From assembly GCF_004214895.1 (NCBI RefSeq), contig NZ_CP035952.1, positions 4,722,501 through 4,786,500 of the forward strand: a stretch of 64,000 nucleotides of DNA. The letters run 5' to 3'. Below the pieces are notes generated by a model. It was not told the origin of the DNA, searched no databases, and saw only the letters and a program-made list of their open reading frames with translations. This DNA is from Pseudomonas tructae (GTDB taxonomy: Bacteria; Pseudomonadota; Gammaproteobacteria; Pseudomonadales; Pseudomonadaceae). Numbering within the stretch: the first letter of the stretch is position 1; the number at the start of each line of letters is the position of its first letter. Shown one piece after another: positions 11,506 to 22,161 of the stretch. Position numbers and translations under genes: made by a program.

Positions 11506-12150
11506 TTACACGACCCGGCGTTGCTCCTGCACCAGGCGCAATGCCAGGCCGGCGAGGACGAAGCCCATCACGTAGCGCTGCAGCATCAGCCACAGCGGAT
11601 AGCGCACGAACCAACCGGCAATGCCGGCGGCGAACAGGGCGATCAGCAGGTTGACCGAGAAGCTCACGGCGATCTGGGTCAGACCCAAGGCCAGGCTTTG
11701 AGCCAGCACCGAGCCGTTTTCCGGCGAGACGAACTGCGGCAGTACCGAGAGGTAGAACACCGCCACCTTGGGGTTGAGTACGCTGGTCAGAAAGCCCATG
11801 AGCACCAGCTTTTGCGGCGAGTCCGGTGCCAGCTCGCGCGGCTCGAACGGCGAACGGGCACCGGGCTTGACCGCCTGCCAGGCCAGCCACAGCAGGTAAC
11901 CGGCACCGGCCCACTTGAGCAGGTCGTAAGCCAGCGGTACGGCCATGAACAAGGCCGTCAGGCCAATGGCTGCGGCCGTCATGTGCACCAGAAAGCCACC
12001 GACCACGCCCAGCAACGACGTTACCCCGGCCATGCGGCCCTGGCAGATCGAGCGGGAAATCAGGTAGATCATGTTCGGCCCCGGGGTCAGGACCATCAGC
12101 AGCGCAGCACCAATAAACAGCAGCCATTCATGGGTAGGGATCATCGGCAT
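11506..12150 (-). CDS. LysE/RhtB-family amino-acid exporter
   Basis: A 214-residue inner-membrane protein with about six hydrophobic helices and the LysE-family signature early in the chain (LTPGPNMIYLISRSI). Members export amino acids such as lysine, threonine or homoserine; the substrate here cannot be read from sequence. It follows the NUDIX gene by 16 bp on the same strand and probably shares its transcript. Its 3' end nearly touches metR (3-bp gap, convergent), so the two transcripts may overlap. Confidence 0.88.
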   Translation of the reverse strand: MPMIPTHEWLLFIGAALLMVLTPGPNMIYLISRSICQGRMAGVTSLLGVVGGFLVHMTAAAIGLTALFMAVPLAYDLLKWAGAGYLLWLAWQAVKPGARSPFEPRELAPDSPQKLVLMGFLTSVLNPKVAVFYLSVLPQFVSPENGSVLAQSLALGLTQIAVSFSVNLLIALFAAGIAGWFVRYPLWLMLQRYVMGFVLAGLALRLVQEQRRVV

Positions 12151-12166
12151 TCCTTTGCAAGTGCGA

Positions 12167-12580
12167 TCAGGCGGGGGTGGTAGTTAACTGCCGATACAGG
12201 GGCAGAATCAAGTCCCGTGTCAGCGGCGCCAGCTCCAGGGTCAGTTGCTTGCGGGCCGAGACCCACACCACTTCTTCGATTTCCGCTGCAGGCTCGACCG
12301 GCATGGCAGTGTGTACTTTGAAAATCTCGGCCTGGACGACAAACCCCGGCTCGTTGGCAGCCGGGGCGCTGAACTGGCCGAGAAACTCGGCGTCCTGTGC
12401 CTCGATCGACAGACCCAGCTCTTCGAACAGCTCACGGGCCAGGGCGCTAACCGGCTGCTCGTCGGCCTCGATCTTGCCGCCAGGCTGCATGAACGCCTGG
12501 GTTCCACGCTTGCGTACCAGCAGGGTACGGCCTTGCGGGTCGAGCAGAAGGGCAGCGGCGATGCGGATGGTTTTACTCAT
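12167..12580 (-). CDS. NUDIX hydrolase
   Basis: A 137-residue NUDIX-fold pyrophosphohydrolase. The Nudix box G-x5-E-x7-REL-x-EE-x-GL is complete at residues 35-57 (GGKIEADE through REL and FEELGL). The frame extends upstream to 12907, but ATG 12578-12580 begins a normal beta strand (MSKTIRIAAALLL), and the longer version would overlap the divergent lhr gene; the short start is chosen. Substrates of such small NUDIX enzymes include oxidised nucleotides and nucleotide sugars; none is indicated here. Probable operon with the LysE-type exporter downstream. Confidence 0.85.
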   Translation of the reverse strand: MSKTIRIAAALLLDPQGRTLLVRKRGTQAFMQPGGKIEADEQPVSALARELFEELGLSIEAQDAEFLGQFSAPAANEPGFVVQAEIFKVHTAMPVEPAAEIEEVVWVSARKQLTLELAPLTRDLILPLYRQLTTTPA

Positions 12581-12698
12581 GGGATGCTCGTGAACGGGAA
12601 AGCGCGCAAGGATCACATGTTGCTGGTGGCCTTTCAATGCAGGAGCGGTCTGACGAACGCCTATTGCAAGCCCGCAACATTGGCCGCATAAACAGCCC

Positions 12699-15600
12699 AT
12701 GAACCTCCCCGCCCTCGAGCACCCGGAACCGGACGCCTTCCACCCCGCAGTCCGTGCCTGGTTCCAGCGCCAGTTCCCGACGGTCACTGCCGCCCAGGCC
12801 CAGACCTGGCCGTTGATTCGCCGTGGCCAGTCCTTGCTGGTTGCCGCCCCCACCGGCTCAGGCAAAACCCTGACCGCTTTCCTGGCAATCCTCGATGAAC
12901 TGTTCACACAGGGGGTGGCGGCCGGGCAACTGCCGGAGCAGACCCAGGTGGTCTACGTCTCGCCACTCAAGGCGCTGTCCAATGATATCCAGATCAACCT
13001 GCAGACACCGCTGGCCGGGATCAATGCGCTGCTGGCCGAGCAAGGCTTGGAACCGCTGCACATCCGCACAGCGGTACGCAGCGGCGACACCCCGCACAAA
13101 GAACGCACGGCGATGCGCCGGCAGGCGCCGCACATTCTGGTCACCACCCCCGAATCGCTGTATGTGTTGCTCGGCTCGGCGTCAGGCCGCCAGGGCCTGA
13201 CCTGCGTGCACACGGTGATCGTCGATGAAATCCACGCACTGGCTGGCAACAAGCGCGGCAGTCACCTGGCCCTGAGCCTGGAGCGCCTGGAGGCACTGTG
13301 CGGGCGGCCACTGCGGCGAATTGGCCTGTCGGCCACCCAGCGCCCAGTCGAACGAGTGGCGCAGTTTCTGGTGGGTCAGGGACGCGCGTGCGCGATCGTC
13401 GATATCGGCCATGCCCGGACCCGTGACCTGGGCCTGGAAGTGCCGCCGGTGCCGCTTGGGCCAGTGATGGCCACGGATGTCTGGGGCCTGGTCTATGACC
13501 GCCTGGCAGCCCTGGCCCGCGAGCACCGCACCACCCTGGTGTTCGTCAACACCCGGCGCCTGGCCGAGCGCCTGACCCGCCATTTGAGCGAGCGCCTGGG
13601 TCATGACGCCGTGGCTGCGCACCACGGCAGCATGGCCAAGGAATACCGCCTGGACGCCGAGCAACGGCTCAAGCGCGGTGAGTTGCAGGTACTGGTGGCC
13701 ACCGCCTCGCTGGAGCTGGGCATCGATATCGGTGAAGTCGAGCTGGTCTGCCAGATTGGCTCGCCCGGTTCGATTGCCGCTTTTTTGCAAAGGGTCGGGC
13801 GCTCCGGACATCAGGTCGAGGGCACGCCAAAAGGCCGGCTGTTCCCGCTGTCGCGCGATGATCTGATCGAATGCGCAGCGTTGCTCGATTGCGTGCGCCG
13901 CGGCGAGCTGGATCGCGTGCACGTGCCGGTGGCCCCGCTGGATGTCCTGGCCCAGCAGATAGTCGCCGAAGTCAGCAACCAGGAGTGGCATGAGCAGGCG
14001 TTGTTCGACTGCTTGCGCCGGGCCATGCCCTATGCCGGGCTGGAGCAGGGCCACTACCAGGCGCTGCTGCGCATGCTCGGCGAAGGTTTCAATGGCCGCC
14101 AGGGCATCCGCAGCGCCTATCTGCACCGCGACGCGGTCAACGCTACCTTGCGCGGGCGCCGTGGCGCCCAGCTGACGGCGTTGACCAGTGGCGGCACCAT
14201 TCCCGATAATGCCGACTACGCGGTAATCCTCGAACCGCAAAGCCTGAACATTGGCAGCGTCAACGAAGACTTCGCGGTTGAGAGCATCGCTGGCGATATT
14301 TTCCAGCTGGGCAACGCCTCCTACCGCATCCTGCGAGTGGAAAGCGGCCGGGTACGGGTCGAGGATGCCAAGGGCCAGCCACCGAGCATCCCGTTCTGGC
14401 TCGGCGAGGCGCCGGGGCGCAGTGACGAACTGTCTGCGGGCGTGGCGCGCCTGCAAGGTGAAATCGACCGGCGCTTGAGCGCAAGCGATGGCCAGCAACA
14501 CGCGCTGCTCGACTGGCTCACGGCAGAATTGGGCCTGGGCCAGGACAGCGCCGAACAGTTGCTTGAGTATCTCGCCCACACCCGTCAGGTGCTCGGCGCC
14601 CTGCCCTCGCAACAAACGCTGGTGATGGAGCGTTTTTTTGACGAGTCCGGCGGTACCCAACTGATCATCCATTCGCCGTTCGGCAGCCGTATCAACCGCG
14701 CCTGGGGCCTGGCCCTGCGCAAACGCTTTTGCCGCACTTTCAACTTCGAATTGCAGGCTGCGGCCAGCGAAGACGCCATTGTCCTGTCACTGTCGACCAG
14801 CCACAGTTTTGCGCTCGACGAAGTCTGGCGTTACCTGACCAGCAACAGCGCCGAGGCAGTGCTGATCCAGGCGTTGCTCGATGCGCCGCTGTTTGGCGTA
14901 CGCTGGCGCTGGAACGCCGGCACCGCCCTGGCACTGCCGCGCTTCGTCGGCGGGCGCAAAGTGGCGCCGCAGATCCAGCGGATGAAAAGCCAAGACCTGA
15001 TTGCCGCCGTGTTCCCCGACCAGATCGCCTGCCTGGAAAACCTCGCTGGCGAGCGGCAGATTCCCGATCATCCACTGGTCGAGCAAACCCTCGACGACTG
15101 CCTGCACGAAGCCATGGACAGCGAAGGCTGGCTGGCGCTGCTGCGGCGGATCGAGCAAGGTCAAATCACCCTGGTTGCCCGTGACCTGCCGGCGCCCTCG
15201 CCGCTGGCCTCGGCCATTCTCAACGCGCGCCCCTACACCTTCCTCGATGATGCACCGCTGGAAGAACGGCGTACCCAGGCCGTGCTCAATCGCCGCTGGA
15301 ACGAGGCGCAGAGCGACGACGACCTTGGCGCGCTGGACCCGCAAGCCATCGCCGCAGTACAGGCCGAAGCCTGGCCGACACCGACCCGCAGCGATGAAAT
15401 GCACGAAGCCTTGATGAGCCTGGCCTGTATCAGCCAGGCCGAAGCCCAGGTCAATGAAGGCTGGCAGGATTGGTTGGCGACGCTGGCCATGCAGGGCCGC
15501 GCCTGTCGACTGCAACTGGCCGGCGACCAGGCGCTGTGGTTGGCCCGCGAACGCCGGGTGCTGCTGCGTGCCTTATACCCGCAAGCGCCCCTCACACCCG

Positions 15601-16976
15601 AGCTTGCCGCCCTGCCCGGTTTCGATCAAGCCATGGACGCCGATGCCGCGCTGGTCGAGCTGCTGCGCGCACGTCTGAGCGGCTTCGGCCCGCTGACCTG
15701 CGAGCAGATCGCCGCGCCGTTGTTACTGCCAACCAGCGCCATCGAACAGGCCCTGGCCCGCCTGGAGGGCGAAGGCTATGTCATGCGCGGCTACTTCCAA
15801 CCGGGTCAACAGGTGCTGCAATGGTGCGAGCGGCACCTGCTGGCACGCATTCATCGCTACACCATCAAACGCCTGCGTCGGGAAATCGAACCTGTCAGCC
15901 TGCAGGACTTCATGCGCTTTCTGTTCGACTGGCAGCACCTGTCAACCAACGCCCGCCTGCAAGGCCAGGCCGCACTGAGCGCGGTGCTCGATCAGTTCGA
16001 AGGGTACCCGGCAGCGGCCAGCGCCTGGGAAAGCGACCTGCTGCCCACCCGGCTCAAGGACTACAGCCCGCGCTGGCTCGACGAAGCCTGCCGCGCCGGC
16101 AAGTACGCCTGGGCGCGCCTGGCGCCGAGTGCCGCGAGCAGCACCTTGCGCAGCACGCCGCTGGTGCTGCTGCCACGGGGGCGCCTGGGCCTGTGGCAGG
16201 CTCTGGGCCCGGCACTGGAACCCGGTGAGCTGAGCCTGCGTGCCCAGCGCGTGCATGGTGTGCTGAGCGATCAGGGCGCCTCGTTCTTCGACGAGCTGCT
16301 GCATGACGCCCACCTGCTGCCCAGCGAGCTGGAAAACGCGCTACAGGAACTGGTGGCCGCCGGCTTGATCAGCGCTGACAGCTTTGCCGGCCTGCGCGCG
16401 CTGATCACCCCCGCGAACAAGCGCCAGCGGCGCGGTCGCGGGCCATTGCTCGGCGGCATGCAGGACGCCGGGCGCTGGGCCCTGCTGCGCAAGCCCGGCG
16501 CCAAGCGTGACGAAGACCTTGAACACCTTGCCCGCACCTTGCTGCGCCGCTACGGCGTAATCTGCTGGCGCTTGCTGGAACGTGAGGCCGACTGGCTGCC
16601 CAGCTGGCGCGAACTGCTGCGTTGCTACCACCGCCTGGAGGCCCACGGCGAAATCCGTGGCGGGCGCTTTATCGGCGGCCTGGCCGGCGAACAGTTCGCC
16701 CTGCCCGAGGCCGTGGCGTTGCTGCGAGAAGTGCGCCGACGCCCGCTCGATGGCAGCCTGGTAGCAATCAGTGCCTGCGATCCGCTGAACCTGGTCGGCA
16801 GCCTGCTGCCGGGCAGCAAAGTCCCCGCCGTCAGCGCTAATCGCCTACTTTATCTTGACGGTGTGCCGGTGGCGACGCTGATTGCCGGCAAGGTCCAGTA
16901 CCACCCTGACGATGAACCAACACGCCAGGGCGAGTGGCGCGACCGCCTGATCCGCGATGCGGCCCTGGTCACTTGA
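12699..16976 (+). CDS. lhr: Lhr-type superfamily 2 DNA helicase
   Basis: A 1425-residue ATP-dependent 3'-5' helicase of the Lhr (large helicase-related) family, linked to DNA repair in other bacteria. Motif I is APTGSGKT near residue 51, motif II is DEIH in [10 protein letters not shown], motif III is the LSATQRP segment, and motif VI is the QRVGRSGH segment. The long C-terminal half, with winged-helix and Lhr-specific domains, extends to the normal length of bacterial Lhr. In many Pseudomonas an exonuclease or a calcineurin-type phosphoesterase gene is adjacent; neither is here. The 3' end overlaps rpmE2 (opposite strand) by 8 bp. Confidence 0.92.
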   Translation: MNLPALEHPEPDAFHPAVRAWFQRQFPTVTAAQAQTWPLIRRGQSLLVAAPTGSGKTLTAFLAILDELFTQGVAAGQLPEQTQVVYVSPLKALSNDIQINLQTPLAGINALLAEQGLEPLHIRTAVRSGDTPHKERTAMRRQAPHILVTTPESLYVLLGSASGRQGLTCVHTVIVDEIHALAGNKRGSHLALSLERLEALCGRPLRRIGLSATQRPVERVAQFLVGQGRACAIVDIGHARTRDLGLEVPPVPLGPVMATDVWGLVYDRLAALAREHRTTLVFVNTRRLAERLTRHLSERLGHDAVAAHHGSMAKEYRLDAEQRLKRGELQVLVATASLELGIDIGEVELVCQIGSPGSIAAFLQRVGRSGHQVEGTPKGRLFPLSRDDLIECAALLDCVRRGELDRVHVPVAPLDVLAQQIVAEVSNQEWHEQALFDCLRRAMPYAGLEQGHYQALLRMLGEGFNGRQGIRSAYLHRDAVNATLRGRRGAQLTALTSGGTIPDNADYAVILEPQSLNIGSVNEDFAVESIAGDIFQLGNASYRILRVESGRVRVEDAKGQPPSIPFWLGEAPGRSDELSAGVARLQGEIDRRLSASDGQQHALLDWLTAELGLGQDSAEQLLEYLAHTRQVLGALPSQQTLVMERFFDESGGTQLIIHSPFGSRINRAWGLALRKRFCRTFNFELQAAASEDAIVLSLSTSHSFALDEVWRYLTSNSAEAVLIQALLDAPLFGVRWRWNAGTALALPRFVGGRKVAPQIQRMKSQDLIAAVFPDQIACLENLAGERQIPDHPLVEQTLDDCLHEAMDSEGWLALLRRIEQGQITLVARDLPAPSPLASAILNARPYTFLDDAPLEERRTQAVLNRRWNEAQSDDDLGALDPQAIAAVQAEAWPTPTRSDEMHEALMSLACISQAEAQVNEGWQDWLATLAMQGRACRLQLAGDQALWLARERRVLLRALYPQAPLTPELAALPGFDQAMDADAALVELLRARLSGFGPLTCEQIAAPLLLPTSAIEQALARLEGEGYVMRGYFQPGQQVLQWCERHLLARIHRYTIKRLRREIEPVSLQDFMRFLFDWQHLSTNARLQGQAALSAVLDQFEGYPAAASAWESDLLPTRLKDYSPRWLDEACRAGKYAWARLAPSAASSTLRSTPLVLLPRGRLGLWQALGPALEPGELSLRAQRVHGVLSDQGASFFDELLHDAHLLPSELENALQELVAAGLISADSFAGLRALITPANKRQRRGRGPLLGGMQDAGRWALLRKPGAKRDEDLEHLARTLLRRYGVICWRLLEREADWLPSWRELLRCYHRLEAHGEIRGGRFIGGLAGEQFALPEAVALLREVRRRPLDGSLVAISACDPLNLVGSLLPGSKVPAVSANRLLYLDGVPVATLIAGKVQYHPDDEPTRQGEWRDRLIRDAALVT

Positions 16977-17232
16977 CCTGCGGTGAAGCGAAACCGGCAA
17001 AACGCTTGTTGAAGCCGGCCACCCGGCCTTCGACCTGTGTCTTGCGCTGCTGGCCGGTGTAGATCGGATGCGAAGCGCTGGACACATCCAGAGCCACATA
17101 AGGGTAGGTTTTGCCGTCGCTATGGCGGTGATTGCGGTCGGTGTCGACGGTCGAGCCGATCAGGAAGTACACGTCGGCAGCCGTGTCGTGGAACAGCACG
17201 GGGCGGTAGTCGGGGTGAATGCCGGGTTTCAT
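16969..17232 (-). CDS. rpmE2: Zinc-independent ribosomal protein L31 (type B)
   Basis: An 87-residue L31 paralogue ([16 protein letters not shown], then a GSTVDT segment). The Cys residues that bind zinc in ordinary L31 are absent, which defines the C-minus form. Such paralogues replace zinc-bearing L31 when zinc is scarce, freeing metal from ribosomes, and are usually repressed by Zur. The frame is open to 17283, but ATG 17230-17232 with AGGAGA upstream starts the conserved N-terminus. A 19-bp element 33 bp upstream is nearly identical to one before the ZnuD-like receptor gene. It converges on lhr with an 8-bp overlap. Confidence 0.93.
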   Translation of the reverse strand: MKPGIHPDYRPVLFHDTAADVYFLIGSTVDTDRNHRHSDGKTYPYVALDVSSASHPIYTGQQRKTQVEGRVAGFNKRFAGFASPQVK

Positions 17233-17264
17233 GGCCAAGTCTCCTGGAAAAGTGAGTGAAGATT

Positions 17265-17283
17265 TATTGATACTATATAACAT
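17265..17283 (-). promoter_or_regulatory. Putative Zur box upstream of rpmE2
   Basis: On the minus strand the sequence is ATGTTATATAGTATCAATA. The copy at 31421-31439 upstream of the ZnuD-like receptor differs at one base only (position 10). GTTATA-type AT-rich half-sites are characteristic of gammaproteobacterial Zur operators. The Zur assignment is inferred from the two target genes plus the shared word. Confidence 0.7.
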
Positions 17284-17363
17284 ATCAGTTTATCGCAAAT
17301 ACAAATGATTTTCGATTCCTTCATGAAGCTTGCAGCCCTTGCGCGCTGCGGGCTGGCGCTGGA

Positions 17364-17390
17364 AACCCCAACCGGGCTAAGGTCGGGGTT
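17364..17390 (+). terminator. GC-rich hairpin with short T-run in the leader of the glutamate-synthase-like gene
   Basis: AACCCCAACC and GGTCGGGGTT form a 10-bp stem with one mismatch around a 7-base loop, followed by TT. It lies 43 bp upstream of the gene starting at 17433, so it could be an intrinsic terminator or attenuator in its leader. A 26-codon ORF (17323-17403, no clear ribosome binding site) runs through it; whether it is translated is unknown. Confidence 0.45.
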
Positions 17391-17432
17391 TTCCAGGCCC
17401 TGAGCCTGACCGTGCCATCGCAAGGAAACCGT

Positions 17433-19052
17433 ATGAGCCTGTCACTTCTCAGCCGCTACGCCTTCTTCGCTGCCTGTGTGCTGTTCACCCTGGCCAGCCT
17501 GCCCTTCCTCCACCACGAATGGCTGTGGCCGTTCACTCTGGTGACTGCAGTGCTCAGCCTGATTGGCCTGGGCGACCTGCTGCAGAGCCGCCACGCGGTA
17601 CGCCGCAACTACCCGATCCTTGGCAACATCCGCTACCTGGTCGAAGGCATTCGCCCAGAGATTCGCCAGTACCTGCTCGAAGCCGACAGCGACGCCCTGC
17701 CATTTTCCCGGGCCCAGCGCTCACTGGTGTATGCGCGGGCCAAGAACGAAGCCTCGGACAAACCCTTCGGTACGTTGATCGACGTGTACCAGTCCGGTTT
17801 CGAGTTCATCGGCCATTCCATGCGCCCGGCGCCACTGAGTGACCCGGCAGGTTTTCGGGTCATCGTCGGCGGCCCGCAGTGCAGCCAACCCTACTCGGCG
17901 TCGGTGTTCAACATCTCGGCCATGAGCTTCGGTTCGCTCAGCGCCAATGCCATCCGCGCCCTCAACGAGGGGGCCAAGCTGGGCAACTTCGCCCATGACA
18001 CCGGTGAAGGCAGCATCAGCCCCTATCACCGCGAGCACGGTGGCGACCTGACCTGGGAACTGGGCAGCGGCTATTTCGGCTGCCGCACCGCGGACGGGCG
18101 CTTCGACCCCGAGCGTTTCGCCGAACAGGCGCGCACCCCACAGGTGCGCATGATCGAAATCAAGATGAGCCAAGGCGCCAAACCCGGCCACGGCGGCATC
18201 CTGCCCAAGCACAAAGTCACCCGCGAAATTGCCGAGACCCGCGGCGTGATGATGGGCGAAGACTGCATCTCGCCGTCACGTCACAGCGCCTTCTCCACGC
18301 CGATCGAAATGATGCAGTTCATCGCCCAACTGCGTGAGCTGTCTGGCGGTAAACCGGTGGGCTTCAAATTCTGCCTCGGCCACCCCTGGGAATTCATGGG
18401 CATTGCCAAGGCCATGCTCGAGACCGGCATCCTCCCCGACTTCATCGTCGTCGACGGCAAGGAAGGTGGCACGGGTGCAGCGCCCGTGGAGTTCACCGAC
18501 CATATCGGCGTGCCGCTGCGTGAAGGCCTGCTGTTCGTGCACAACACCCTGGTGGGCCTGAACCTGCGCGACAAGATCAAGCTCGGCGCCAGCGGCAAGA
18601 TCGTCAGCGCCTTCGACATCGCCAGCGTGCTGGCCATCGGCGCCGACTGGGCCAACTCGGCGCGCGGCTTCATGTTCGCCATCGGCTGTATCCAGTCGCA
18701 GAGCTGCCACACCAACAAATGCCCGACCGGCGTCGCCACCCAGGACCCGCTGCGCCAGCGTGCCCTGGTGGTGCCCGACAAAGCCCGGCGAGTGCTCAAC
18801 TTCCACCACAACACCCTCAAGGCCCTGGCCGAAATGCTCGCCGCCGCCGGCCTCGAACACCCTTCGCAACTGCAGGCCAAGCACCTGGTGCGGCGCATTT
18901 CTGCCACCGAGATCAAGCTGTTCTCGCAGATGCATGTGTTCCTCAAGCCGGGTGAGCTGCTCAGCGGCGAGGTCAATGGCGAGTTCTATTCACGGATGTG
19001 GCAGATGGCGCGGGCGGACAGTTTCGAGCCACAGGAGGTGGCAGCGGCCTAA
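17433..19052 (+). CDS. FMN-binding glutamate-synthase family protein, membrane-anchored
   Basis: A 539-residue protein. Two hydrophobic helices occupy roughly residues 6-50, followed by a glutamate-synthase central/FMN domain. Conserved features include the FMN barrel segment DFIVVDGKEGGTGAAP and the cysteine cluster C-x5-C-x4-C in CIQSQSCHTNKCPTGV, which in glutamate synthase binds a [3Fe-4S] cluster. The glutaminase domain of true GltB is absent. Biological role is not established; stand-alone GltS-like proteins of this kind are common in Pseudomonas. ATG 17433 with AAGGAAA just upstream is chosen over an in-frame ATG 7 codons earlier. The stop overlaps the convergent gtrC stop. Confidence 0.85.
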   Translation: MSLSLLSRYAFFAACVLFTLASLPFLHHEWLWPFTLVTAVLSLIGLGDLLQSRHAVRRNYPILGNIRYLVEGIRPEIRQYLLEADSDALPFSRAQRSLVYARAKNEASDKPFGTLIDVYQSGFEFIGHSMRPAPLSDPAGFRVIVGGPQCSQPYSASVFNISAMSFGSLSANAIRALNEGAKLGNFAHDTGEGSISPYHREHGGDLTWELGSGYFGCRTADGRFDPERFAEQARTPQVRMIEIKMSQGAKPGHGGILPKHKVTREIAETRGVMMGEDCISPSRHSAFSTPIEMMQFIAQLRELSGGKPVGFKFCLGHPWEFMGIAKAMLETGILPDFIVVDGKEGGTGAAPVEFTDHIGVPLREGLLFVHNTLVGLNLRDKIKLGASGKIVSAFDIASVLAIGADWANSARGFMFAIGCIQSQSCHTNKCPTGVATQDPLRQRALVVPDKARRVLNFHHNTLKALAEMLAAAGLEHPSQLQAKHLVRRISATEIKLFSQMHVFLKPGELLSGEVNGEFYSRMWQMARADSFEPQEVAAA

Positions 19053-20575
19053 GGGACGCGGGGCCAGTTGTGGTTGTAGTTTTCATCGTCCTGTATGGGC
19101 TTCATGACAATGAAGCCCTGCGCGCCGGTGACGTAAATGGAATAGAACCTGTTGTCCACCAGCGGCTCGCTCACGCCTCCTGCCGCCGCCAGTTGCTCAA
19201 AGACTGCAGCCTCACCGACGATGACGTTATTGATCCCCAGACGCGGAAAAAAGTGAGCATGCAACACCGAATTCGAGCCACTGAGGATGTACCTGAGTAG
19301 CGGCATATGGGTCAGGGCGCCGTGACCTCTGGGCAACCAGTTACCGTCTCCGGGCGCCCGCAAGTAGTAATACTTGCTCACGCTGCGCAACTCACTTCGT
19401 GATACCAGGTCGTTGGCAATGTAGAGCGCCATGGCCGACTCGAGCTCTTTCTTGGCAATGATCACTTGCCCATAGGCGTAGCTGAAGGCAAACATGAACA
19501 GCGTGGGCATGAGCAACAGCCAGCGCAAAACCGGCCAGATCTGTCCGAGTAACTGGTGATTGAAATAGAACAGCAACAGCAATATGGCCGAAACACCGAT
19601 GAAGTTCCTGGCTTCAAGGTTGGGTTCGGTTAGGAACAGCATCATGCCCGGCACACTCCAGACCAAGACCGCGAGGCTGAACAGGTACAACAGCGCAACG
19701 CCAAGCTTGGCTGAAGTACGCCCCTGCATCTGGCGGATGTTGCTCATGAGTAAAACAAAACCGGCACTTGCGCCCAGCAGCACGGTAATGCTGAGCACAT
19801 TGCCCGCAGAGGCCACCAACACACCCAGCATCTGCATCGAAAAGCAGAATTTCTGCCACACCACCGCACACCACTGCTGGGCAAACGGCAGGGGGTTGCC
19901 CCGGGTATCGATAACCCATTGGTACGCGCTCAAGAAGTAGATAAGACCACCACCCACGAGTTGCACGCACCTTTCCATGAGCACCTGCAACACTGCCTGG
20001 GCTGGAACCTTGTCCTTTACTCCACGGACATACTCGACAACGCACAAGCCGATAAACAAGCTGATGGTCAGTTGGTAGAGGCTCAGCGTTGCAGCAATCA
20101 ACAGGGCCGACACCAGCCCACGCACATAGCGCTGTGCAATTGGGCAGGTGATGGCCCAGATAACCGCAACCACCCCCAGTACCATCCCCGGCCCATCGTA
20201 TTGATAGGTCAGATTGCCAAGGAAAAACGGGTTGCATAAAACCGGCAGGATCACCAGGCAGCTGGTAATCCCGGGGCAGGGAAACAACCAGAAAGTCAGG
20301 CGAACCATGGCCTGGGCGAGGATAGCAATACAGATGAGCAGGGGCAGCGGAAAGATATTGATCGCGACTTCGCTGAAGGTCAGCAGCCGGTACAACCACT
20401 CCAGCAAGATTCGGCCCTGATTGCGCCAGGCGTCCTGGGACTGGAGCAGTGCCCGCCAGTTGTCATCCACATAGGCATAATCAGCACGAACAATCGGATA
20501 CACGTACACAAGAGACAGAACGATAAAAAACACCATCACTTCTTTCGGGCTTAATGCCCGCTCATTCCCCTGCAT
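19049..20575 (-). CDS. GtrII-type O-antigen glucosyltransferase
   Basis: A 508-residue integral membrane protein with roughly ten hydrophobic helices and a C-terminal periplasmic part. The early [10 protein letters not shown] and [12 protein letters not shown] segments fit the GtrII family, which transfers glucose from a lipid carrier to O-antigen in the periplasm. It is the third gene of an operon with gtrA and gtrB; its ATG lies inside the end of gtrB (14-bp overlap) with AGGAGG 7 bp upstream. GtrII-type genes are the variable, serotype-specific member of gtr clusters, so the exact linkage made cannot be predicted. Confidence 0.82.
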   Translation of the reverse strand: MQGNERALSPKEVMVFFIVLSLVYVYPIVRADYAYVDDNWRALLQSQDAWRNQGRILLEWLYRLLTFSEVAINIFPLPLLICIAILAQAMVRLTFWLFPCPGITSCLVILPVLCNPFFLGNLTYQYDGPGMVLGVVAVIWAITCPIAQRYVRGLVSALLIAATLSLYQLTISLFIGLCVVEYVRGVKDKVPAQAVLQVLMERCVQLVGGGLIYFLSAYQWVIDTRGNPLPFAQQWCAVVWQKFCFSMQMLGVLVASAGNVLSITVLLGASAGFVLLMSNIRQMQGRTSAKLGVALLYLFSLAVLVWSVPGMMLFLTEPNLEARNFIGVSAILLLLFYFNHQLLGQIWPVLRWLLLMPTLFMFAFSYAYGQVIIAKKELESAMALYIANDLVSRSELRSVSKYYYLRAPGDGNWLPRGHGALTHMPLLRYILSGSNSVLHAHFFPRLGINNVIVGEAAVFEQLAAAGGVSEPLVDNRFYSIYVTGAQGFIVMKPIQDDENYNHNWPRVP

Positions 20576-21527
20576 GCGTGGCCTCCTTTCGATAAGCCGA
20601 GACAGTAGCCTTCACAATCTCTTTCACCACATACCGGGGGCGATGCTTGGCCTCCATGTAGATACGACCGATGTACTCGCCCAGTATGCCGATGCCGATC
20701 AGTTGTACCCCGCCCAAGAACAGAATTGCCGTCATCAAGGACGGATATCCGGGCACATCATTGCCGAACAGGAGCTTGTCCAGAACCAGGTAAGCGGCAT
20801 ACAGCAAAGCCAACAACGAGATGAACGCGCCGACGTAACTCCACAGGCGCAAGGGCCAAGTGCTGAACGAGGTAATGCCGTCCAGTGCCAAGTTCCACAG
20901 ATGCCAGGCGTTGAACTTGCTGCGCCCCACCGCCCTCGGTGCGCGGTCGTACGCGACGATGGCGACATTGAAGCCTGCCCACGACAGCACACCTTTCATA
21001 AACAACTGCTGCTCCGGCAGGGTCTTGATCACGTCCACCACTTTGCGGTCCATCAAGCGAAAATCGCCGACGTTTTCCTCGATATGGGTGTAAGCGATGC
21101 GATTGAGCAGGCGATAGAACAACGAAGCGCTGCGGCGCTTGAGGTAACCATCGGCGGAGCGATCACGGCGTTTGGCCAGGACTACATCGGCGCCCTGCTG
21201 CCACTGATCGATCAACTGCGCAATCACCTCCACCGGGTCTTGCAGGTCAACATCGATGGGGACCACGGCATCACCACTGGCGTACTCCAGGCCAGCGAAC
21301 AGCGCCGGTTCCTTGCCAAAATTACGCGAAAAATTGATCAACACTACATCCGGATCAGCCATCGCAATCGACCGGGCGACTTCCGCCGTGCGGTCACTGC
21401 TGCCATCGTTGATGAAGACAATTTCAATGCAGTGCCCCTGCAATGATGGCTCTCGCCGCACCGCGTGGTAAAACGGGCGCACCGCCTGCTCTTCATTGAA
21501 TACTGGAACGATCAGCGAGACGTTCAT
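20562..21527 (-). CDS. gtrB: Bactoprenol glucosyltransferase GtrB
   Basis: A 321-residue GT2-family enzyme that charges undecaprenyl phosphate with a hexose on the cytoplasmic face. The N-terminal domain reads [16 protein letters not shown], with [10 protein letters not shown] and the acidic metal-binding motif DVDLQDP; two C-terminal membrane helices ([19 protein letters not shown] and [26 protein letters not shown]) anchor it. The frame is open to 21764, but ATG 21525-21527 overlaps the gtrA stop as ATGA, so that start is used. It supplies the donor for the GtrII enzyme encoded next. Confidence 0.92.
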   Translation of the reverse strand: MNVSLIVPVFNEEQAVRPFYHAVRREPSLQGHCIEIVFINDGSSDRTAEVARSIAMADPDVVLINFSRNFGKEPALFAGLEYASGDAVVPIDVDLQDPVEVIAQLIDQWQQGADVVLAKRRDRSADGYLKRRSASLFYRLLNRIAYTHIEENVGDFRLMDRKVVDVIKTLPEQQLFMKGVLSWAGFNVAIVAYDRAPRAVGRSKFNAWHLWNLALDGITSFSTWPLRLWSYVGAFISLLALLYAAYLVLDKLLFGNDVPGYPSLMTAILFLGGVQLIGIGILGEYIGRIYMEAKHRPRYVVKEIVKATVSAYRKEATHAGE

Positions 21528-21898
21528 GGCGCGGCCCTGCGAAACACCACCCATTTGGCCAGCAGAAAGCCGCAAGTCAGGCTGATCAGGGAAAAGCTCA
21601 CGACGGTGATTATCCCGTGCAGCCGCCAATAGTCGCCCAAGCAGCCCACCGCAAGGCTGATCGCGCCCAGACATAGCATGAACAACAGGTAGCGCCCGAT
21701 CGAGGGCACCACGGCAAAGGTGTACAGAGCATTTACATAAAATGAAAGGCTGGCCGCCACGCAAAACGCCAGAAGATTACTGAGGGCCTGACTTAAATCG
21801 AACGCTACCCGCAAGACGAAAAAAAGCTGCCAATGCACCAGGGTATTGGCAATGCCGATCACGCTGTAGGTAGAGAATCCTTTCCATATATTGGCCAT
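21524..21898 (-). CDS. gtrA: GtrA family flippase
   Basis: A 124-residue protein with four membrane helices, of the GtrA family thought to flip the lipid-linked sugar made by GtrB across the inner membrane. It has the family pattern F-x-x-Y-S-V-I-G-x-x-N near the N-terminus and [10 protein letters not shown] in the middle. The upstream extension to 21973 has no helix or conserved residue, so ATG 21896-21898 is chosen; GGAGG is 12 bp upstream. First gene of gtrABC. The 263 bp upstream, shared with the divergent opgC-type gene, shows no repeats suggesting phase variation. Confidence 0.88.
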   Translation of the reverse strand: MANIWKGFSTYSVIGIANTLVHWQLFFVLRVAFDLSQALSNLLAFCVAASLSFYVNALYTFAVVPSIGRYLLFMLCLGAISLAVGCLGDYWRLHGIITVVSFSLISLTCGFLLAKWVVFRRAAP

Positions 21899-22161
21899 AT
21901 CCACGTCCCGCCTCCCTGCCTGCTGCGGCTTTACACCAGCAAGCCATGTCGCCGGCGGTTCGTCTACTGACAAAATTAACAGCTAAGGCCCATTTGCGAC
22001 CAACGGTCTGCAAACTCGGGCCGACTCGAGACATCCAGTAATAAGCAACTTTTGCAATTGCAGCCAAATACCTCCACCCTGCCCCCCGCCCGACGCGCGG
22101 CGCGAGCGATTGCCCTCGTCCGCAGGTCACTACTACATCAACTGTTCAAGAGCCCGCTGCC

